Source: Rhizophagus clarus
Lineage: Eukaryota > Glomeromycota > Glomeromycetes > Glomerales > Glomeraceae
Direction of reading: 5' to 3'
Assembly: GCA_015698045.1 (NCBI GenBank)
Contig: BLAL01000215.1
Span: forward strand, 310,001 to 374,000
DNA: 64,000 bases
Under the pieces are notes generated by a model. That model saw nothing but the letters and a program-made list of their open reading frames with translations. It did no database searches and was not told where the DNA came from. A program made the position numbers and the translations under genes. Below, piece after piece: positions 58,101-64,000 of the stretch (the first letter of the stretch is position 1; every line of letters starts with the position of its first letter).

Positions 58101-59914
58101 AACAAATAAGAGCAAATTTATTTCTTAGTTACAAATGATTCTACTAACCTGAACGGCCAATAATAATTGCTGACGTAGGATAGTTAATAATTTCATATTC
58201 TTTCTTGGATACTTGAAAAGTAAATTTAAGGCCACCGAAGACGAGTGACTTGTACAAATTCTACAGGAACATTATTTATCAAATAAATGCTAGTCTAAAT
58301 ATTTATATAATAACAATAAATTATATATTTTACCGTAGATAAAGGAAAAAACTTGTTCGTAACAAGCATTTCATGAATCATTAACAATTCATCCTCCGTT
58401 CTTGAGCTACATAATCTTTCTTCTGTATCTTCTTCATCCCCGAGAATCATTGGTAAAATCACACCATCTTCTAGTTCGACCGTACACCGATGTCTCTGAT
58501 TTAGAGTATAAACTTGATGAAGTATTAGAAGTTTTCTTAATACTTCTTCGATTTGGTTTTGATCAGTGGTGATAGCCCAAACCTTAACAAGCTGTGTGAA
58601 TGAATTGCTACGAATAGAGAATCCATAATCAACCTGCCAGAGAATCTTCAGGCCATTATCTGGAAGTACTACCTCGTAAACAGGAATAACACTAGTTCGC
58701 ACTGTGCATCTCAGTTCATGCATGTTCCATTTCCCAGATGATATCTGCCCAAGTTTCTTCATAATCATCCTAATTAAATCAGGGTTTGATTCCAATATTT
58801 GCAAGTCTTTGATCGTATCACTACTAAGCAATATATCCCATGGTCCGAGTCTATCATCATCATTAAATTCAAATGGAAGACGAAAGCACCTTGATGGTAC
58901 TGACTCATCTTCCAAAAAGTATTTATCAGGAGCGATGTAATTAAGTGCCTGCTTATGGCAACTTGTACATGGAAAGAATCCAATTAAATCCTAATTGAAT
59001 TTATCAATTTACTAGAGAATTCTCTACAATAGAGAAGCTAATTGATTTAAAAAATGTAAAATTACCTTGAATGAGTCTATTTTCTGTTCCTTAAGAGCTC
59101 GCAATAAGTGCGGTAAATCAGATGGCTTTCGAGGTAGCTTCATTCTCAATAATGCGAAATATTGCTTATATTTATCGGATAGAGATCTTAAGTTGTTTTT
59201 GAAGTTACTGTCAGCTCGCTCTCCGTTCCAATGTTGTTCCTCATTATCAATCTTGAACATAGGTGGTAAGGTTTCCAGTAGTGTACTGCAAGCCTTATTT
59301 ACGGTAAAACCCTTCGACAATAATAAGTCATTTTTATGTTCAGGACATTTTTCCACAAGGGCGGCAACCAAATCTACCGCCTTGAGTAGTTCTAACTGGT
59401 CGATCCGGTTAATCATGTTGAAGTCGAACAACATGCGCTTAAGACAATTATAACCATGTACTTCTGATATCAGAACCTCCAGGACATTTGCTTTCATGAC
59501 TTCACTAAAAATGTTTTGAAAAACTAAATTTGAATTATTATCATCTTTATTATCAGCCCACCAAAGAAGCACAATACAATTGTGAAGAAGTTCGCTGAAG
59601 CCAATAATGTCAGAATTTTGCAGGTTTCCCATGATGACAACAGTGATTAAAAGTGAGATGAATCTAACAAGCGAAATGATATTCTTGATGTTTGGAGCGA
59701 CCTGCAAATATTTATTGCAAAGGTAGGATGTAAAGATTATAAGATTTGATAGATAAATATCGAGAGAGCTTGAAATTTCGGCAAGGAATTTATCCAAATC
59801 AGATTTCGATGCATTAATACACCATTTTAACAATTTCTCCCATTTCTGTCCATCATCACACTTAGATTCAGAGTTAAAGTCATCCAAAAGGTTAATTATA
59901 AGACCAGCATCCAT
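52140..59914 (-). CDS. TRANK1-like protein with UvrD-type helicase/ATPase domain (2295 residues)
   Basis: Thirteen exons join in phase without a stop: 59914-59066, 58990-58334, 58260-58149, 58077-57461, 57380-57220, 57149-56950, 56887-56439, 56370-56065, 56000-55812, 55721-55525, 55424-52890, 52822-52388 and 52320-52140. Residues 1-500 resemble the helical N-terminal part of TPR and ankyrin repeat-containing protein 1. A superfamily 1 UvrD/Rep-type core follows: Walker A GRSGTGKST (537-545), split by an intron after GRS; DECQD (823-827); LAGDIAQC (near 850); NYRSHDG (897-903); VFDAKGMEFNDV (near 995); VTRAKQ (1052-1057). All ATPase motifs are present. TPR-like helices occupy about 1118-1250, then a long helical region, then IQ-type calmodulin-binding motifs (IRKLQGWFRR, KKIQVWIRRIYRR). 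Exon 12 repeats much of the end of exon 11, and exon 13 repeats the start of exon 12. The role of the family is poorly known, perhaps nucleic-acid remodelling or signalling. Acceptor quality at exon 11 (CAAAAAAG) is weak. Confidence 0.9.
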
Positions 59915-60930
59915 ATTAAACCTAGTTTCTAGTTTTTGTTGATAATGTTGTGAGAGTGAATAACCTAATTAATGAAGTCGATAATTTATGATGATGCTTT
60001 AGATTTTCTTAAACTGAAATTCTCTTGTGGGAAAATAATAATGCTCTGTCACGTTTAAATAGGTAGTACTACATTTTTTTCGTCCATAAAGGAAAGATCT
60101 GTACAATTTGAGTTTTTCCGGATACCAATGTAGTCGTACTAACTGATCTTTGATTTTCAATTACTGCAAGTCGCCGAATACGGCTTAAAACAGCACTACT
60201 ACGAGATGAAAATCATCTTATCCACTCAGTTGAAAGGAAAATATCGTTAGAAATTATGATGATAAAATATTTTCTGATACGAATAATTAACCGTCAAATT
60301 TCCTTAAAAGTTTAAACGTTTTTTTGTGGAGTCCGCAAATGAAACTGATTACTGATTTTTTTTTTTTCTCTTTCTTTATTAAACGTTGACTTAGTGGCAA
60401 CCCACTATACAATAAAGCTCATAAACTATTCAAGTATACGATTACGGATTACCTATCTATTCCATCTATTTGATTTTGGCTCATTACTTTATCGTACTTG
60501 AAAAGAAAATGAAGAAAATGATAAATGATCGACAACAACATAATCAAACATCGAAATAAATGCAATACATGTGTACAGTAATTGACTACTTACCAATAGT
60601 TGAGGCAGATATTAAGATAGAGACATTCTGCGATATTTTTCATTCTTTATTGGTTATTATGGATGTTATGACATACAATTAAAGTCTATATGTGCTATTT
60701 TAAGATTACTATACGATTTCATAATAAATATCTGAATTAATGTTGCAAAAAAAAAAAAAATTGAAGAAATTACGAACATGAAATATTTATCAATTATTAC
60801 TATTTAGCTTGATAGTCGTTAAGAAGGTTAGAATTTTTTAGCTTTCTTTAAGCCATGAATGCATAAGTATTGTGCAGGCCATCTTTTTTTTTTTTTTTTG
60901 AACTAATAAGTTGTGTATATATATACATTT
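59915..60930. other. Non-coding, promoter side of the TRANK1-like gene
   Basis: No supported gene. Contains T-runs and AT-rich spacer. Confidence 0.5.
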
Positions 60931-60931
60931 T

Positions 60932-61225
60932 AGTGCTTCTACCGGGTCATGTCGGGTCGGGTTTTGAAGATATACCCGACCCGACCTAAGTGAAAAAAAT
61001 CAAGACCCTAAACTCGACCCGAGTATGGCTTGACCCGATATCCCGGGTCTAAACCCAAATTTTAAAGGAAAAAAACACATTTATTATAATTAATTAGTAA
61101 TCGATCAATAACTCGGGTCAACCGGGTCGGGTCATGCGGGTCACCGGGTCATAAAAATTATTAAACTCGACCCGAGCTTTTAAGTCGGACGGGTCGCATA
61201 AACTCGTATCGATCGGAGCATTAAT
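60932..61225. repeat. GGGTC/GACCC-rich palindromic element
   Basis: In about 270 bp the words GGGTC, GGGTCGGGT and their complements GACCCGACC occur over a dozen times in both orientations, with an AT-rich centre (61060-61100). It is the most G+C-rich patch of the window. The ends are weakly inverted (TGCTTC at left, GGAGCA at right) and both are flanked by TTA, which would fit a small non-autonomous DNA element. No coding frame. Confidence 0.75.
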
Positions 61226-62417
61226 ACATTTCATAACCATATGCACTTAATCCATTATAAAATAGGTTTAAAATTAGCTAAATTATTATAATAATATTTA
61301 TTGCAAAACGTGATATGCATAATATCGTGAAAATTTGATTAAAATACTTGACGATTCATCCCCAATACTATCGCTTAATATTTTGAAAAATTAATTGTTG
61401 TTTTGTTTTTTCAGCAGTTTGTTGCCAACTCTTTAAAACATGATACAATCCGTGAATATTAAGAAATTTAAATTTGGAATTTCTGAAATGACAAGATACT
61501 GTCGTAAATTGTATAATTCCGTAATTCTTTGAACTCATCCTTAATATTTTCACAACAATAATAAATTGTTATAGGCTTTAAATCATTGAATGATGCTAAA
61601 AACGAAGACGGAATAAGGAAAATCGATCCTAAATCAAGTTATTCCAGTGCACTGCTCTTTCTTAGTAATTCTTAGTAATTCTTTTCTGAGTCTGTGTCAT
61701 GTCATTCGTATTATAGTAAAGAACGAAATAAATACTATTATTTTGTTTGATTGAAACTTTGAAAAAACAACTAACGTGTAAAATGTTATATTTGTTAATT
61801 CATCATTAATATTGTAATATCCAAACTATTAAAAACTTGAAAGTTATTCTAATTTCAAAAAATTCGTCATACTTTAACAAGTCGAAGTTCCAGATTGTCC
61901 TATTCTTAGCTATACGAACGTATCGTTATTATAAGAGTACACGCACAGGTAGTTCTATGCAAAGAGTATTGCGGGTCAAATCATTGACAATTTATTTTAG
62001 ATTATTTATCATTATTAAGCTAAATATAAGTTAATTTGTATCTTTTTTTTATAAATCAAGTATGCTTTCCAAGCACAAAACGTCATTCGAACCGTTAATT
62101 AACCAGTTTCGGCACATGGCTGTCGCTACATCGCTACATTCTTCCGTCGGTTAAATATTTGAAATGAGCAATGTAAATAAATCAAATAACGGTGCATAAC
62201 CTCTCATACATTTAAGTAACTTTACATGCATTGGATAACAAACCCTTGGTTTTAAAAAGTATAAAAATATAGAGCATAGATTTTATTGTTGACTAGAAAA
62301 ATCATATGCTGTTACATCGTAAATATGTGTTTAGTAGCATCTTTTTTTAAGAACTATAGGTAAACGGTATAATCCAAATTTATAATTTATTATAATTTAT
62401 TTGCTTATTTGTGATTT
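61226..62417. other. Gene-poor stretch
   Basis: A minus-strand frame at 61368-61553 (contains HGLYHVLKSWQQTAEKTKQQ) may be a coding relic but is unassigned. Nothing else supportable. Confidence 0.4.
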
Positions 62418-62627
62418 GTGTCAAAGTTAAAGTTATTGATTTCCTTTTATTTTTTCATTTTCATTATCTTTGTCGCATATGCTTATGCTATTCCATGCAG
62501 ATTATTTACATCATACTATAATAATGGATGGTCCGTTGAAATCTTTTGTGTAATAACCAATTTCCTTTTTTCAAAAATATCCTTTTATGATAATTTGTGT
62601 CACTTAAACAACCGGCTATTTATATAA
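62418..62627 (+). CDS. Possible small secreted peptide or relic (GTG at expected start)
   Basis: The frame begins GTGTCAAAG, with a stop two codons upstream and no ATG in a suitable place. It encodes a convincing signal peptide: positive start SKLKLL, a hydrophobic run FYFFIFIIFVA, and a likely cleavage after AYA. IPCRLFTSYYNNGWSVEIFC follows. GTAATA directly after the second cysteine codon could be a donor, in which case this is exon 1. The missing ATG suggests a start-codon mutation, i.e. a relic of a small secreted-protein gene. Confidence 0.3.
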   Translation: MSKLKLLISFYFFIFIIFVAYAYAIPCRLFTSYYNNGWSVEIFCVITNFLFSKISFYDNLCHLNNRLFI

Positions 62628-62639
62628 GGGTCTTGCTAA

Positions 62640-62989
62640 CTTACCCCCCCGGTTAAATCACCCGGTTAAATCTCCCCCTTATAATAAATTTATAAATTTA
62701 TTGATATGCTAATTTTTATTGGCTAATTTTTATTTTTCGCAATAAATTTTATTTATGTTAAACTAAAACTAAAATTTATACATTTATAATGTTTAATATA
62801 GTTAACGTTTTAATTGTTTATTATAGAACTGGTAGTAGTAAATAAGTGACCAGAAAAAAAAGAACAAAATAAAAAAGTGACAGAAAATAAAGATTGAAAA
62901 CAAATTCAAAAATAAAAAAAGACAGCGAACTTTATTTCAGTAAAACGAATTTTTTTTTTTATTTATCAAATCAATACATTACTAATAAC
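62640..62989. other. Non-coding with a C-run duplication
   Basis: CCCCCCGGTTAAATC and CACCCGGTTAAATCTCCCCC repeat side by side at 62643-62680. The rest is AT-rich. Confidence 0.5.
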
Positions 62990-63330
62990 CCCAAATCTAA
63001 CACTAAAGAAAAAATGTGACGAAACGTGATGAAATGATAACAAAGAAATAGTAGTAACCTTCCATTTTGTTTCCTAATAGATCTACAGGAATCAAAAGAA
63101 AAAATAAAAGAAAATGTAAGTATAATCGACATTGCAATGAAATACAACTAAGGAATGCTAACCTTTTTTGTTTCTCCTATTATAAGCTGTTCAGAACCTA
63201 AAGGAAAAAAATAAAAGATAAGTTTAAACGAAATTGCAACATACTAATAAATAAAAAAACAACTAGCTTTCCATTTTTTCTTTTAATAGATTTCCGAACC
63301 CTAAAGGAAAAGGAAGGGGAACAAAAGGAA
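62990..63330 (+). repeat. Short second array of intron-like units
   Basis: About three diverged units of roughly 110 bp. Each has a purine-rich core after an acceptor-like end: TTCCTAATAG then ATCTACAGGAATC; CTATTATAAG then CTGTTCAGAACC; TTTTAATAG then ATTTCCGAACCC. Donor-like GTAAGT (63116) or ATAAGT and branch-like CTAAC or CTAAT follow. TTGCAA and CTTTCCATTTT words recur in each. The core motif (YYCMGAACC, AAAGGAAAA) is reminiscent of GTCCRGAACTC in the array at 60-3790, but the units are otherwise different. Confidence 0.5.
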
Positions 63331-63490
63331 GAAGGGGAAAGGGAAATGCGGCAAGGATAAAAGGAATAGGATGGTGAAAAAAAAATGGGGACGAAAGATA
63401 GAAGGGGAAAAGGAAGGGAGACGAAAAATAGAAGAAGGGAAAGAGACGAAGGGAATAGGGACGAAAGATAAGGGAAACGTAGCAATAAGA
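63331..63490 (+). repeat. Purine-only tract with GGGACGAAAGATA repeats
   Basis: About 160 bases are almost all A and G on the plus strand. Words GGGACGAAAGATA, AGGGAAAGRGACGAA and GAAGGGGAAA repeat irregularly. It follows the last core of the small array. Long pyrimidine frames on the other strand are artefacts of this composition. Confidence 0.8.
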
Positions 63491-63776
63491 AAAAATAAAA
63501 AAAAAGAGAAACGTTTTTTATTTAAAAAAAATGAATCAGATCGATAAATCACGTGATTTTTATCAATACCGAGTTATTTGTTAAAGTAACGAATTCTTTT
63601 ATAATGAACAAAAAAAAACTTTTTCCTGCCGATCCCAAGGCCAAAATTTAGTGCTAAAGAAAACTTCAATTTCAAACACTATATTCATATAAAACCAACG
63701 GTTAAATTATACTTTATAACCGTCTAGATAGGAAAAAGTTTAACTTTTTATTAGAACTATTAGACAGTTTTTCAAT

Positions 63777-64000
63777 ATGCAACGTACAAACTCTCCTGTT
63801 GAAAAAACTTTACCCTACAAAAAAAGGACTTTACGCTCTACTACCAAGTCCGAAATTATTAATGTAACAAATAAAACTAAAAAAAGTGACAACTATACTA
63901 GTGTCACTGACGAAAGTATTGCTAAAGATACCTATTCAGTAGAAGAAGAAGGCGAAAATAGCGATGATACTATTAAACCCAACCGTCAAAATAAACGCAA
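63777..64000 (+). CDS. 5' part of a gene running off the window
   Basis: ATG at 63777 opens 74 codons without a stop to the end of the window. The segment is hydrophilic and low in hydrophobic residues (MQRTNSPVEKTLPYKKRTLR, DTYSVEEEGENSDDT, KPNRQNKRK), probably disordered, with basic then acidic stretches as at the N-terminus of nuclear or transposon ORF proteins. No family can be given. Its codon use is less AT-extreme than the short frames nearby, which supports real coding. Confidence 0.55.
   Translation, partial: MQRTNSPVEKTLPYKKRTLRSTTKSEIINVTNKTKKSDNYTSVTDESIAKDTYSVEEEGENSDDTIKPNRQNKR

Noticed and set aside
57759..59453. Plus-strand frames within the TRANK1-like gene
   Set aside because: They lie opposite confirmed exons of the large gene.
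63198..63552. Ser/Phe/Pro-rich minus-strand frames
   Set aside because: They are pyrimidine-tract translations of the purine-only repeat and have no protein character.
1..64000. tRNA or rRNA genes
   Set aside because: Scanned by eye for tRNA box A and box B pairs and conserved rRNA words; none convincing, though a covariance-model search could still find one.

Overview
The window looks like nuclear DNA of an arbuscular mycorrhizal fungus (Glomeromycotina), most likely Rhizophagus or a close relative. The evidence is very AT-rich intergenic DNA, short introns with GTAAAA or GTATAA donors and CTAAC-like branch sites, and gene families known to be expanded in that lineage: Sel1-repeat proteins, BTB-BACK proteins, tyrosine-kinase-like kinases with a cysteine-rich N-terminal region, MATA-type HMG proteins, bromodomain/PD-(D/E)XK proteins and a TRANK1-like helicase. 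No tRNA, rRNA, CRISPR or bacterial operon was seen. All calls come from reading the sequence; no search was run.

Layout. Positions 60-3790 hold a long array of about 35 units of roughly 105 bp. Each unit looks like a mini-exon plus a mini-intron and carries three inverted repeats. After AT-rich DNA and a 33-bp minisatellite (5587-5950) come a decayed Helitron on the minus strand (6112-9811) and a decayed MULE on the plus strand (10321-13495). The MULE appears to sit in the intron of a small minus-strand gene. From 14.5 to 22 kb there is a relic of a small gene, a broken bromodomain-nuclease gene and a broken kinase gene. Positions 23.1-26.2 kb are a satellite block built on a 31-bp hairpin unit. 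From 26.6 to 36.9 kb come an HMG gene, a decayed BTB pair, a three-exon 110-residue gene, a four-exon 597-residue orphan and a Sel1 relic. Positions 40484-41553 encode a secreted cysteine-rich protein. From 44.5 to 49.1 kb there are a LINE relic and a foldback element. Positions 49509-51752 hold a large Sel1 gene. Positions 52140-59914 hold an apparently intact 13-exon, 2295-residue TRANK1-like gene. The right end has a GGGTC-rich element, a second small intron-like array and the start of a gene that leaves the window.

How it fits together. There is no operon logic. The genes are independent members of dispersed families in a repeat-rich region. Two themes run through it. First, several copies are broken by single stops that fit C-to-T change (mostly CGA to TGA), as expected of methylated repeats. 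Second, the tandem arrays keep base-paired stems while the sequence of the stems changes, which is the least explained signal here.
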